From: an uncultured Dorea sp.
GTDB lineage: Bacteria; Bacillota; Clostridia; Lachnospirales; Lachnospiraceae
Assembly: GCA_910578495.1 (NCBI GenBank)
Contig: CAJTRE010000005.1
Location: 16,316 to 80,315, forward strand
Direction: 5' to 3'
DNA: 64,000 bases
Shown: in pieces, positions 8,660 to 17,873 of the stretch
Layout of the letters: the number at the start of each line of letters is the position of its first letter
Numbering within the stretch: the first letter of the stretch is position 1
The notes under the pieces: generated by a model
What the model saw: the letters and a program-made list of their open reading frames with translations, nothing else
Told to the model about the DNA's origin: nothing
The model's database searches: none
Position numbers and translations under genes: made by a program

Positions 8660-8730
8660 AAGACTGCCCAAAACTATAACTATAGCAATACATATATTTA
8701 TACAATCTATTTACTGATGAGAATATAAGC

Positions 8731-8748
8731 ATACAATAATAGTTGTAT
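8731..8748. promoter_or_regulatory. Palindrome, possible operator of the XRE regulator
   Basis: ATACAA-TAATAG-TTGTAT, an 18-base interrupted palindrome that ends 16 bases before the regulator start and would overlap its promoter. Such sites are typical for self-repression by cI/Xre proteins; inferred. Confidence 0.4.
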
Positions 8749-8764
8749 ATATGGAGGTATAGTT

Positions 8765-9106
8765 ATGGAGTATGAAAGAATACTTGGGGCACATATAAAG
8801 GATGTAAGAAAAAGGCGTAATATGACACAGGAAACACTGGCCGAGTTAGTAGGTGTTACCAGTCAACACATTAGCAATATAGAAACAGGTAAAACGAAGG
8901 TAAGTTTATCGACTTTCATTAAAATCGTGAACGAATTAAATATACCACCGGAAATGGTGTTGGCCGAATGTATGAGAATTGAAGCTCCAGCTTTGAAATC
9001 TGATATTATGGATATTATACAAGACTGTAATCAAATGGAGTTGAAAATTCTTGCTGAAATAATTGAATCTTCTAAAATAATTATAAGAAAACATAAACTA
9101 GTTTAA
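8765..9106 (+). CDS. XRE-family transcriptional regulator
   Basis: A 113-residue repressor-type protein. Residues 6-62 form the classic Xre helix-turn-helix (MTQETLAELVGVTSQHISNI, then ETGKTKVSLSTF), with a C-terminal helical tail (72-113) that could mediate dimer formation. A GGAGG ribosome site precedes ATG. A palindrome sits just upstream, suggesting autoregulation. It is in the AT-rich accessory block and followed by a terminator. Likely controls itself and perhaps the neighbouring hypothetical gene or peptide operon. Confidence 0.85.
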   Translation: MEYERILGAHIKDVRKRRNMTQETLAELVGVTSQHISNIETGKTKVSLSTFIKIVNELNIPPEMVLAECMRIEAPALKSDIMDIIQDCNQMELKILAEIIESSKIIIRKHKLV

Positions 9107-9192
9107 GACACATTATTTAGAAGTTATTCAACAGGATATATTCTGTGAATACTGATGTGCAGTTTAAGATTAAATATTAAGGGAATAAGACG

Positions 9193-9226
9193 AGGCAACC
9201 AGTATATGGGGTTGCCTTTTGTTTTT
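9193..9226 (+). terminator. Intrinsic terminator
   Basis: AGGCAACC/GGTTGCCT stem with T run, 90 bases after the XRE gene. Confidence 0.8.
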
Positions 9227-9389
9227 GTACTCAGTGAGAGTTTATTCTGACAAATTTCATAGAGCATACATTGGTCATAGGTGCATTATAGCGCATATTA
9301 GGTAATATAAGAACTAGCAATAAGATGATGTTCATTAGCGCTTAATATTATCAGTGGTATCAAGGAGTTGAGACAAGATGAGAATGAGA

Positions 9390-9418
9390 AGATAACCTTT
9401 TAAAAGGGTTATCTTTTT
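9390..9418 (+). terminator. Intrinsic terminator
   Basis: AGATAACC/GGTTATCT stem with an 9-base AT loop and six T residues. No gene precedes it closely on the plus strand. Confidence 0.7.
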
Positions 9419-9479
9419 TGGTACAGAGGGATAATATGCATTTGATACAAATTTTTTTAGAGAATATTATAAGAAAAAA

Positions 9480-9629
9480 TGCCAAATAGACTCGTTCATG
9501 CATTCTTGTTCTTTCTTTTTGCATAAACATTCGTAATGAAGCTACACTGCCAGAATATCCTTTTTTACAAATAATCTCATGTATTTTGGGATAAGTTACC
9601 CCGTGGATTCTGATCTCATATGAAGCTAA
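9480..9629 (-). pseudogene. Transposase relic (ISL3-like C-terminal helix-turn-helix)
   Basis: The minus strand reads GVTYPKIHEIICKKGYSGSV then ASLRMFMQKERTRMHERV. The pattern (a helix-turn-helix with GYsGSvaSLR followed by a basic helix) is like the segment found in ISL3-type transposases of clostridia. About 50 residues remain with no start or conserved core. The assignment to ISL3 is by memory of the motif, not by search. Confidence 0.45.
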
Positions 9630-9968
9630 TTTCCCAGGAATCCTAGCATTATTGTGAACATTTATAATTGAAAAATTAGGATTTAAGTAATTCTGTAGCG
9701 CAGTAAAGGAGTTGAACTTTCAGAATGTTTTAAACAGCAATATATAGTGCAATGTTGGGTAAGGATCTGTCATTTATAAAAAGTTGTGTAAGAGAGACTC
9801 AAAAAAATAAATAATATTTTTATCCGGCCAGTTCTGTAATAAAATGAAAATTTAGAGAGATTAAAAATCACAGTAGAATATTAATCTTTAAGGTAAGAAA
9901 GATATGTAGGTGTTACAAAAGTTAACAACAAAAGAAGGAATTTTAATTCTATATATAGCTTTGGGTGG

Positions 9969-10008
9969 TGTCGCAATTCAAAACAGGATTGCGGCATCTT
10001 TCTTTTTG
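9969..10008 (+). terminator. Hairpin with T run before the sigma-like gene
   Basis: TGTCGCAAT pairs with ATTGCGGCA (one G-T pair), 10-base loop, then TCTTTCTTTTT. It is 100 bases before the sigma-like gene and may end upstream transcription or act as an attenuator. Confidence 0.6.
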
Positions 10009-10108
10009 TGGAGAAAATTTCGAGTAACACAGCCTTTCCCTCGTGAGAAGGCAAGATCACCGCCACTCCGATTTGATTTCAAAAAATTCAGATCGGAGGA
10101 AAAGAAAG

Positions 10109-10540
10109 GTGACATTTCATAAGGCAAAAGAAGAATATAAATGGAAACAGTGGAAGGAACAGGAGGAGCGGATTTTACGAAAATCAGGTGTCAGTGAAGA
10201 GGGGATCCAAAGGATCCGGGAATTGGACTGGCAAGATTTTAATGCGGAGCGGAGATTTTGGGAACATTTTTCTTCAAATCAGGAAGAGCTGTATACGCAA
10301 AAGACGGAAGAAGAGCCTTCGGTTGCACTGAATATCCAACAGCTGCTTGACAGTATTGAGAACGAACAGCTCTTACAGATTCTGATGGAAACGGATAAGA
10401 AAACATTGCAGATTTTACTTCTGAAGATGTGGGGCTTCTCTGTTCGTGAGATTGCAGGTCAGATGGGACTGCCGGAAAAGACCATTTATACACGGATGGA
10501 GCGATTAAAGAAAAAAATGAAAAAAGTTTTGAAGAAGTGA
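10109..10540 (+). CDS. Sigma-70-like helix-turn-helix protein of a mobile element
   Basis: A 143-residue protein with a long polar N-terminal part and a C-terminal region-4-like helix-turn-helix (about 105-143: LLLKMWGFSVREIAGQMGLP then KTIYTRMERLKKKMKK). Such proteins are common cargo of Firmicute conjugative and integrative elements, where they act as element-specific transcription factors. Start is GTG at 10109, chosen because CGGAGGA lies 8 bases upstream and the longer in-frame start at 10043 has none. No region 2 is present, so it is not a full sigma factor. Same strand as the helicase and recombinases that follow. Confidence 0.7.
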   Translation: MTFHKAKEEYKWKQWKEQEERILRKSGVSEEGIQRIRELDWQDFNAERRFWEHFSSNQEELYTQKTEEEPSVALNIQQLLDSIENEQLLQILMETDKKTLQILLLKMWGFSVREIAGQMGLPEKTIYTRMERLKKKMKKVLKK

Positions 10541-11116
10541 AGAAAAATGGAGTATCTCATCGGCTCTATATATGAAAGGGGTAATTGCCCTAAGTTCCTT
10601 GACAACCGCATACCAGCATTACAGGTACGTTCCCAAAGATAGAAGCGTGACAGCGTAAGCGCCAGGACGGATGGGGAGAAGCACTACAGGACTTTTACGG
10701 AACTGTTTAGTCAGAGACTATGATGGATAGTTTTATAGAAGAACTGCTAGTGTTTGTTCTCATTCCGAGCGAATTCTTACAGCTGTGAATAGACTTTCGC
10801 AGGTCTTTCGCCAGGATCATCGGAGGGGGATAATGATACGAATTTCTTCCCACAAGGAAGAGGATGGACTCCAAGTTGTAATCAGCAAGACTTTCAGGAA
10901 ATCTGCGAGCGGTGCGAAGCGAAGCATCCGCCTGTAATGTTCCCAGCCATAGATATGGTGCGGCAGTCGGGGTGTCGAGGACAAATACGGTGCCAAAGAG
11001 AAGAAGAAACGATAAGAAATCAAAAAAGAGTGTGTCGTTGATATCAGATATATGCGGCTGTGGAAGATTCCACAGCCGTATCCTTGTGGTATTAACGCCA
11101 TGCGGAAAGAAGTACT
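10541..11116. other. Long leader or intergenic region before the helicase
   Basis: About 575 bases with no large gene. It contains a plausible 34-residue gene (10833-10937) and a strong hairpin (11052-11080: CGGCTGTGGAA facing TTCCACAGCCG around GA). Two other short frames starting at 10547 and 10572 overlap each other and lack good ribosome sites. The hairpin has no T run, so it looks more like a protein-binding or RNA-processing site than a terminator. Confidence 0.5.
10833..10937 (+). CDS. Possible small basic protein (34 aa)
   Basis: ATG with an excellent GGAGGGGG ribosome site 6-8 bases upstream. The product is basic in its C-terminal half (TFRKSASGAKRSIRL) and shows no membrane segment. 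Not recognised. Supported only by the ribosome site and position in a mobile-element operon. Confidence 0.35.
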   Translation: MIRISSHKEEDGLQVVISKTFRKSASGAKRSIRL

Positions 11117-13090
11117 ATGTTTTATAAAGTTGAATATCAAAAAAGAGCGCACCAGGAAATGGAAAAGATCTTCCGGGTGTTATTTCCCGAACAGGGTTTG
11201 GCAGTCCGGGAAGAGCAGATTCGTCTATGCCACGAAATGCTGGATACTCTGCTGGAAGGTCAGATTGCCTTGTGTGACGCAGGGGTGGGGATTGGAAAGA
11301 CCTATGCCTATTTGGTAGCCTGCGTATTATTGCGGAAATATTCCATGCTGACAGAAAGGGGAAATCCGTTGGACCAGCGCCCGGTGGTGGTGTCTACCTC
11401 AAGCATCGCATTGCAGAAAGCCATCTTGACGGAGTACATTCCATTTTTATCCAGGGTGCTGTTGGAACAAGGGATGATTCAGTCCCCTCTTCGGGCAGTG
11501 GTGCGGAAAGGGAAGGAACACTTTGTCTGTGACAACAGGCTGGAGCAACGAATCGAGGCAATCCGCCATAAACAGAAGAACGCTGCACAAAAAGAATCCT
11601 TACTGTCCTTACGAAAGCAATATGACATGGATACCGTAAAGGACCTGAGCGGGTTTGACAGAAGGCTGGTCTGTGTGCCGAAATTCTGTCCAAGGGAATG
11701 CCCGGGTAGGCAGATGTGCCGCTATCAGAGGTATCTGGAAGAATCCAGGAAACAAGATGTGTTCCTTCAAATCTGTAATCACAATTATTTACTGGCAGAT
11801 GCGTATCACAGAGCAGAAGGGTATAAGCCATTATTGTCGGATTATCGGACATTAATTGTAGACGAGGCCCATAAGTTACCGGAAGCGGCAAGGCAGATGT
11901 TTGGAAAAAAACTGTGTATGGATGATATCCAAGAAATGGCATATTATCTGGAACGGGAACATCAAAAAGAAGAGGCAAGAATCCTGCGGACAGTGATGCG
12001 TGATGCATTGCGTGTTGTTGGAGAAGAACAGCGGATTGGAAAAGGAATCCGGGAAACATTTCGTCATACAACCGATAGTGTGGTTTCCCTGTGGGAAGGC
12101 TTAGAAATGCTGGAATTCCTTTTAGAAAAGTTGGAGCGAAGTATTCCAAAGTGGATACGGAACCGGCTGGAAGAGGCAAAGGATGTGCTGGAGTGTTTTT
12201 GTAGCAGTGATGAAAAATATGTTCGTTATCTGTATTTGGATAAAGAACAGCTTCCCATTTTGTGCGCAGCCAGCCGGGAGATTCCAGGACTGCTTCGGAA
12301 GATGTTATGGGACAGGGAAGAAGGAATGTCTGCCATTTTAACCAGCGGAACGCTGAAAGCCGGAGCAGGATTTTTGCGCACCCGGCAGATCACTGGGCTG
12401 GAAGAAAGGACAGGAGTGCAGGAGTATGTGGCAGAATCCCCATTTTCCTACGAAAAGAATTGTCTGCTATACCTGCCAAAAACGCTGGAGCATTGCAGGA
12501 GAGGAAGCCGGGAAGAGGCAGTGATGGTGGCAAACCATATCCATTCCCTGATCTGTTCTACTTACGGACATACGCTGGTACTGTTTACTTCTTATACACT
12601 AATGGGAAGTGTGTACCAGATTTTAAGAGACAGCCTGCCATTTCCCATGGTGGAAGTATGGAGGCACTCCCAAGAGGAAATCCGGCGGTTTAAGACGATG
12701 GAGAATGGAGTGCTGTTTGCAGCCGGCTCCTGCTGGGAAGGGGTGGACTTTCCGGGAGATATGGTGTCTTCGCTGATTATTGTGAAGCTGCCTTTTGCAG
12801 TACCAGATCCCATCAGCGAAGCAGAGAAAGAAACGTATGACTCTTTGGAAGCCTATATTCAGTCTATCATTGTGCCGGATATGCAGAAGAAACTGCGGCA
12901 GGGATTTGGACGTGCCATCCGGACAGAAACCGATACTTGCGTGGTGTCTATCTTAGATATCCGGGCGGTGAAAGGCGGTAAGTATCATGAAGAGGCAATG
13001 TGTGCGCTTCCGTCCTGTCCGATAGCAGAAGAATTGGGAGAAGTACAGGATTTTATCCGCAGCCGAAAAGGTGTGGAGTATTATCTGTAA
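11117..13090 (+). CDS. DinG/XPD-family ATP-dependent DNA helicase
   Basis: A 657-residue superfamily 2 helicase. Walker A DAGVGIGKT (54-62), four Cys for an Fe-S cluster (C186, C191, C195, C201) and DEAH at 249-252 are all visible. The C-terminal motifs include SGTL, then SCWEGVDFPG, and the final RQGFGRAIR with its arginine fingers. Family members unwind 5'-3' and act in repair and on R-loops or G-quadruplexes. Unlike cellular DinG it has no exonuclease domain, and its place between a sigma-like gene and a recombinase cluster suggests an element-borne helicase that helps replicate or process the mobile DNA. GC content is higher than in the recombinases, so the gene may have a separate origin. 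Confidence 0.85.
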   Translation: MFYKVEYQKRAHQEMEKIFRVLFPEQGLAVREEQIRLCHEMLDTLLEGQIALCDAGVGIGKTYAYLVACVLLRKYSMLTERGNPLDQRPVVVSTSSIALQKAILTEYIPFLSRVLLEQGMIQSPLRAVVRKGKEHFVCDNRLEQRIEAIRHKQKNAAQKESLLSLRKQYDMDTVKDLSGFDRRLVCVPKFCPRECPGRQMCRYQRYLEESRKQDVFLQICNHNYLLADAYHRAEGYKPLLSDYRTLIVDEAHKLPEAARQMFGKKLCMDDIQEMAYYLEREHQKEEARILRTVMRDALRVVGEEQRIGKGIRETFRHTTDSVVSLWEGLEMLEFLLEKLERSIPKWIRNRLEEAKDVLECFCSSDEKYVRYLYLDKEQLPILCAASREIPGLLRKMLWDREEGMSAILTSGTLKAGAGFLRTRQITGLEERTGVQEYVAESPFSYEKNCLLYLPKTLEHCRRGSREEAVMVANHIHSLICSTYGHTLVLFTSYTLMGSVYQILRDSLPFPMVEVWRHSQEEIRRFKTMENGVLFAAGSCWEGVDFPGDMVSSLIIVKLPFAVPDPISEAEKETYDSLEAYIQSIIVPDMQKKLRQGFGRAIRTETDTCVVSILDIRAVKGGKYHEEAMCALPSCPIAEELGEVQDFIRSRKGVEYYL

Positions 13091-13269
13091 CAGGAAAAAT
13101 CTCTTTCCAGCCTTGTTGTTTGTGCTTAGTTTCCGGACGTTTTTAAGAGGAAAGTTTAATACAATTTTGGGGGCGATTTTGGAGGGATTGTTGGTATTGA
13201 TGAATAGATATTTAAACATGAAGAGGGTATAATGTGTATAGCGTTAAAGAGTTGGAAGGAGGTGCTGAG

Positions 13270-14388
13270 ATGGCGAAATATATAATGGATATGCAGATTG
13301 ATAAAAAGGAAGAATTTTATTTTATCCGGGAAAAAGAGAGTCATGATATTGTATATTTACCTTCCAAGTATTTAATGCATAAAAAACGGTCAAAGTTATC
13401 ACCGAATACCATACGAAGGAGTGCTTTTATATTATCCTATTATTTAAACTTTATGGATGAACTAGAATTGCATTTGGATGATATCTATCAGATGAATTAC
13501 ATGGAACAGCATGAACATTTTACAGATTTTCTGATCTGGTTACAAGCAGGTGAGCATAGTCGGGAAGATTACTCAAAACTTCCAAACAATGAAACATGCA
13601 ATGCATATTTAAAAGAGGTATTCCGGTTCTATACTTTTATGGAACAGGAAAACAAGCAGTCAGAAAGTTTGAAGGTGCTGTCAGATACACAGATGATTGT
13701 AAGAAATTCGATAGGTCTCAAAAGGGTGCTGAACCGAAAGAACTTTCGAGGGTATCTAAAAGAAAAAGGACATCAAGGAAAAACCATTGAGCAGGACAAG
13801 ATTGTAGGCTTGTTGCAGGAATGTGCAAACAGCCGCGATCAGGTTCTGCTTTTATTATTAGCAGAAACGGGATTTCGAATAGGGGAACTCTTAGGTGTCC
13901 GATATGCAGAAGATATAGATTATGAGAGACATATAATTTATGTCAACTTCCGAGAAGATAATGAAAATAGGGCAAGGGCAAAAAATGCGGAGTTTCGCAG
14001 AGCAAAAATCAGCGATGCAACCTTTGATATTTTAATGTTCTATATAGAAGATTACAAAGAATTGATCTTAGGACAGGAATATCTGTTTATCAATGTCTCA
14101 GGTGACTATGTCGGACAACCCTTTAAAGGAAGCGGAGTATATGCAATGCTGCGTAGGCTGGAAAGAAAGACGGGAATTAAAGCATCACCTCATATGCTTC
14201 GACACTATTTCGCAAATGCAAGACGAAAAGATGGTTGGAAATTAGAAATGATCAGCCAGGCACTCGGACATCGGAATATCGAAACGACCATGAAATATCT
14301 GAACATAACAGAGGATGAACTAATAGAAGTCAGCGATGCATTTTACAATAAGCATCAGGCACTGTATGGCGTTCAGAATTTGTTATAA
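13270..14388 (+). CDS. Tyrosine recombinase 1 of a trio (TnpA-like)
   Basis: A 372-residue site-specific recombinase with the complete catalytic set: R203 (ETGFRIGELL), H308 and R311 (HMLRH), H334 (LGHRN) and the nucleophile Y343. The N-terminal SAM-like core-binding domain is at about 45-150. Start ATG at 13270 has AAGGAGG upstream; an earlier in-frame ATG at 13234 has none. Size matches Tn554 TnpA (about 360). It is followed 18 bases later by the second recombinase. In Tn554 TnpA is the strand-exchange enzyme for site-specific insertion without inverted repeats. Confidence 0.85.
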   Translation: MAKYIMDMQIDKKEEFYFIREKESHDIVYLPSKYLMHKKRSKLSPNTIRRSAFILSYYLNFMDELELHLDDIYQMNYMEQHEHFTDFLIWLQAGEHSREDYSKLPNNETCNAYLKEVFRFYTFMEQENKQSESLKVLSDTQMIVRNSIGLKRVLNRKNFRGYLKEKGHQGKTIEQDKIVGLLQECANSRDQVLLLLLAETGFRIGELLGVRYAEDIDYERHIIYVNFREDNENRARAKNAEFRRAKISDATFDILMFYIEDYKELILGQEYLFINVSGDYVGQPFKGSGVYAMLRRLERKTGIKASPHMLRHYFANARRKDGWKLEMISQALGHRNIETTMKYLNITEDELIEVSDAFYNKHQALYGVQNLL

Positions 14389-14406
14389 AAAAGAGGAGGC
14401 GATCAA

Positions 14407-16383
14407 GTGTCTGCAATTCGATTGCTGCAAGCGGAACGCCAAGAAGAGATACAACATCTTCACAAGCAGCTTATGTCAGGCGGAATATTGCAGAGAGAAT
14501 TAGGGGAAGAAGCAGAGAAATTCCTTATCCAAAGAAAAATCTATGATGTGATTTTAGCAGAAGAACAAGATTTACGGGAATACAAACAAACTTTGTTGGA
14601 TAGTGGGAATTATACGAAAAAGCAGGTGAAAGAGCAGTCATCCGCATTACGGAAGATACAGAAGTATTGGATAGAAACAGAATATGGAGATCTGCTCTCA
14701 GAAATCCAAGAATGCCAAGTGTCAGATGGAGTGTTGAAGGGAAACATCAAACGATTTCTAATCCGGCAGGGAATACATCATATCAAAGAGATTGATTATA
14801 TGGTACGAAGCCGATATGAAGCAGAAATGCAAAAAATTTGGGATGAAGCGAGTGTGATGAGATATTTAAAGGTCTTCGATCATATTAAGCAGTATAGCAT
14901 CCAAAAAGAAATAGAAAGTCTGCCGGGAAGAATCGAACACCGGAGGAAATATCAAGGACAGATTGTATTCCTGCCATACTTACCAGATTTGGAATTGGTT
15001 AAGGATTTTGAATATGTCCGAGATAAACAGGAACTGGTGTGGGATTTTTCAAGAAGAGCATCTGAAAAAATAAAAAAGCAGGTTTTCCTACTACTGAATT
15101 ATATCTTAGACAATTTATATAGGGACGATCCCAAAGAGAGAAGAGTTCGCTATTTATTGCCATTACACTGGTTATATGATTTTTGTGTGGAGGAAGAGAT
15201 TGATGATCTAGAAAGATTGGAATTAGAACAGATCCAGCGATTTGAGAAAATCGTGGAACAGAAGGTGGTCAATGTGAAAAATTCTATGCAGATCGTTGAT
15301 AACAGTCGGAAAATCTTATTTTTAACAGCACCAGAAATTCATTGGCATGCCAATGTGTGGTATATGGAACGATTTCACCTGTCAGAAGATCGGCTTAACC
15401 CAAGTAATCCGGTACAGCGACTGAGTTTTATAGAAGTTGCTAACAAAAAGAATAGGGAGCTGTTACAGGAATATGCAAAATATCATGTAGGAATTGGTGG
15501 ATTGACGATAGCGAATATCCGAGGACAACTATATGAAATAAAAAGACTTCTGGAATATTTTAAGGAAGAAGAATCCATCTGTCGAGTAGATGAAAATCAA
15601 TTGGAAACTTATTTTCGGGAGCTGGAAGATAAGGATACCAAAGATGACACATTCAATAAAAGAATTGTGCATTATTTGAAATTTTATCAGTTTTTAACTG
15701 TCCGAGGATATATGAAGGAGATACCTTTTAAACCGGAGTATTATCTGAAAAAAACGTATCCGGAACATCATGACAGAACGGTGGAAGAACAAGTTTATAT
15801 GGAAATTCTGCATAAACTGTATGCATTTCCACTGGTCTCAAGGTTGATATTTTTACATTTATGGTGTACCGGACTGAGAATCAGTGAAGTGTGTACGTTA
15901 AAAGGAGATGCTTATTACTGGGATGGAGAAGATGCATGGCTAAAAGTTTATCAAATCAAGATGAAGGCAGATAAAATGATACCGATACCGCTTGTGATGT
16001 ATAGAATCATGCGTAAGTATATTGAACAGGAACATATTCGTCCGAAAGACTACATCTTTAAAGGAAAGAATGGTGGAGCATACCGTATAGGAACATTCCG
16101 ACAGGAATTTCAGCAGCACTGTGATAAGAATGGGATTGCGGATGGAGATTATATTTTCAAATCCCATGATTATAGACATACGTTGGCAACTCAATTTTAT
16201 GATGAGGATGTTTCTATACAGACAATCCGAGATTATTTAGGACATTTTTCGGAAGAGATGACAAAACAGTATGTGGACTTCATGCCAAAGAGAATTGAAA
16301 AAGCAAGTGATACATACTTTAAGAAACCGGAAAATGATTTGGCTTCTACCATTAAAGTTAAGAAGCGTGGTGACAGAAAATGA
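14407..16383 (+). CDS. Tyrosine recombinase 2 of the trio (TnpB-like, long)
   Basis: A 658-residue recombinase whose C-terminal catalytic part is complete: R491 (CTGLRISEV), H587 and R590 (HDYRH), H613 (LGHFS), Y622. The first 330 residues are an extra helical region as in Tn554 TnpB (about 630 residues). Start is GTG with AGAGGAGG upstream. Its stop overlaps the start of the third recombinase (ATGA), so the three are translationally coupled and are likely to form a mixed complex at the element ends. Confidence 0.85.
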   Translation: MSAIRLLQAERQEEIQHLHKQLMSGGILQRELGEEAEKFLIQRKIYDVILAEEQDLREYKQTLLDSGNYTKKQVKEQSSALRKIQKYWIETEYGDLLSEIQECQVSDGVLKGNIKRFLIRQGIHHIKEIDYMVRSRYEAEMQKIWDEASVMRYLKVFDHIKQYSIQKEIESLPGRIEHRRKYQGQIVFLPYLPDLELVKDFEYVRDKQELVWDFSRRASEKIKKQVFLLLNYILDNLYRDDPKERRVRYLLPLHWLYDFCVEEEIDDLERLELEQIQRFEKIVEQKVVNVKNSMQIVDNSRKILFLTAPEIHWHANVWYMERFHLSEDRLNPSNPVQRLSFIEVANKKNRELLQEYAKYHVGIGGLTIANIRGQLYEIKRLLEYFKEEESICRVDENQLETYFRELEDKDTKDDTFNKRIVHYLKFYQFLTVRGYMKEIPFKPEYYLKKTYPEHHDRTVEEQVYMEILHKLYAFPLVSRLIFLHLWCTGLRISEVCTLKGDAYYWDGEDAWLKVYQIKMKADKMIPIPLVMYRIMRKYIEQEHIRPKDYIFKGKNGGAYRIGTFRQEFQQHCDKNGIADGDYIFKSHDYRHTLATQFYDEDVSIQTIRDYLGHFSEEMTKQYVDFMPKRIEKASDTYFKKPENDLASTIKVKKRGDRK

Positions 16384-17873
16384 AAAAAAGAATTTACATA
16401 TATGAGATGGATTGCTACAAGGCAGCATCCGAAGATCAGTTGCAGAGAATGCGTATCAGTCCGGTACGATATTTTAATTTGGAAGGGTTGCCATCCGAAG
16501 AACTTGCTGAAAAGTTGGAAGAATTTATATGGGAAAGAGGGAAAATGCTCGCTCCGTCCAGCATGTCAAGTGAAGTGACCTATTATAATAATATTCGGGA
16601 ATTTCTGATTGATCGGAAAATACAAAGCCTAGATTCCAGAGAAGAAGAAAAAATCATCCTTATGCTAAAAGGTTGGATGTTGGAACGAGGATATGCTTTA
16701 TCAAGCAAAAAATACCGGCCAGCATATGACAAGGTAGGGATTGAAAGTCCTGGTATTGTGAGGCATATGAAAAAAATCTTGAAGTTTCTGGAAGAAGATG
16801 ATGACAGGGACGAACAGGAAAAAGACATCTGGACTCTTAAAAATTTCGATTTTCCTATTCAAGGAAATCCCATTTTGAATACAGAAACGATTAACTTTAC
16901 TAAAATTATACAGCCAGATATCCGGGAAGAAGTAAAAAAAGTAATTTTTATGCATTTGAAGTATTCCCCATTAGGAACGATTCACAGTGAAATGACTGCA
17001 GTAAAGAGGTTCTCAAAATTTCTTAAAAGAAAATATTTGGACATTCAATCGTTGCAGGATCTGGAACGGATGCATATAGAAGAATATTTGATATATCTTC
17101 AAACGGAAGCACATGACCGGAAAAATTACAGATCTGATCTATATGCACTACGAAGGGTAATAGAAGATGTTGGAAATTTATATGAACGACAGTACATGAG
17201 TGAATTATTTCTGAGTAATGATTTTCCAAGTACCCCAAGGCATGTATTCAAATTTTACTCAGATGCGGAAATTAAGAGATTAAACGAACACATTTTCAAA
17301 ATGGATGAGCAGATATGCAGAGCATTGATTATCCATCAATTACTGGGAACAAGGATTTCAGATACGCTGACCTTAAAGACAGACTGCCTAAGCATGCGGA
17401 ACAATCGGTATTTTATAAGGATCGACCAGGTGAAGTCAGTTACCTATGAAAAATCTATCAGTGAAGAAGTAGCACAACTGATTATGAAAGCAATTGACTA
17501 TACAAAAGAGCGATACGGAGAAACAACCTACATTTTTGTAAAGAAAGATGATCCAACAAGACCTTATCAGTATAGCATGATTCAAAATCAGATTATGACA
17601 ATGATCCGCCAGGAAGATATCCGGGATGATAATGGAGAGTTCCTGAAGTTTGGAACTCATATTTTCCGACATTGTTATGGAAAGAAATTGACAGAAATGC
17701 ATGTGGACGACTGGATGATAGCCAAGTTGCTGGGGCATACCTCCATATATTCGGTACACCATTATCGGAAAATAGGAAATAAACTGATGGCAGATGAAAC
17801 GAGAGCTGCAAGAGAAAAAATGGACATGATCCTATTAGATATCATAGAAGGATGGGATGATTATGAAATATGA
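16380..17873 (+). CDS. Tyrosine recombinase 3 of the trio
   Basis: A 497-residue recombinase, again with full catalytic residues: R325 (LLGTRISDT), H427 and R430 (HIFRH), H453 (LLGHTS), Y462. Tn554 has only two recombinases, so this third one makes the set resemble the recombinase-in-trio (RIT) arrangement. Start codon overlaps the previous stop; its own end overlaps the TnpC-like gene by 11 bases. All three enzymes look active by residue content, which argues against decay of the element. Confidence 0.85.
   Translation: MKKRIYIYEMDCYKAASEDQLQRMRISPVRYFNLEGLPSEELAEKLEEFIWERGKMLAPSSMSSEVTYYNNIREFLIDRKIQSLDSREEEKIILMLKGWMLERGYALSSKKYRPAYDKVGIESPGIVRHMKKILKFLEEDDDRDEQEKDIWTLKNFDFPIQGNPILNTETINFTKIIQPDIREEVKKVIFMHLKYSPLGTIHSEMTAVKRFSKFLKRKYLDIQSLQDLERMHIEEYLIYLQTEAHDRKNYRSDLYALRRVIEDVGNLYERQYMSELFLSNDFPSTPRHVFKFYSDAEIKRLNEHIFKMDEQICRALIIHQLLGTRISDTLTLKTDCLSMRNNRYFIRIDQVKSVTYEKSISEEVAQLIMKAIDYTKERYGETTYIFVKKDDPTRPYQYSMIQNQIMTMIRQEDIRDDNGEFLKFGTHIFRHCYGKKLTEMHVDDWMIAKLLGHTSIYSVHHYRKIGNKLMADETRAAREKMDMILLDIIEGWDDYEI

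Larger units (their letters stand above)
9227..10108. other. Gene-poor junction between the AT-rich locus and the mobile block
   Basis: About 880 bases without an intact gene. It holds a second terminator (9390-9418), a minus-strand transposase relic (9480-9629), and a third hairpin with T run (9969-10008). Composition shifts here from about 30% GC to the higher GC of the helicase region, so this is a likely junction between two independently acquired segments. Confidence 0.6.

Noticed and set aside
1693..8683. Shared 12-mer AACTATAACTAT at 1693 and 8672 flanking the peptide locus
   Set aside because: Too short and AT-rich to count as an attachment site or regulator box without a statistical test.
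11394..12179. Minus-strand 261-codon frame opposite the helicase
   Set aside because: Shadow of a higher-GC coding region; the plus frame has all helicase motifs.
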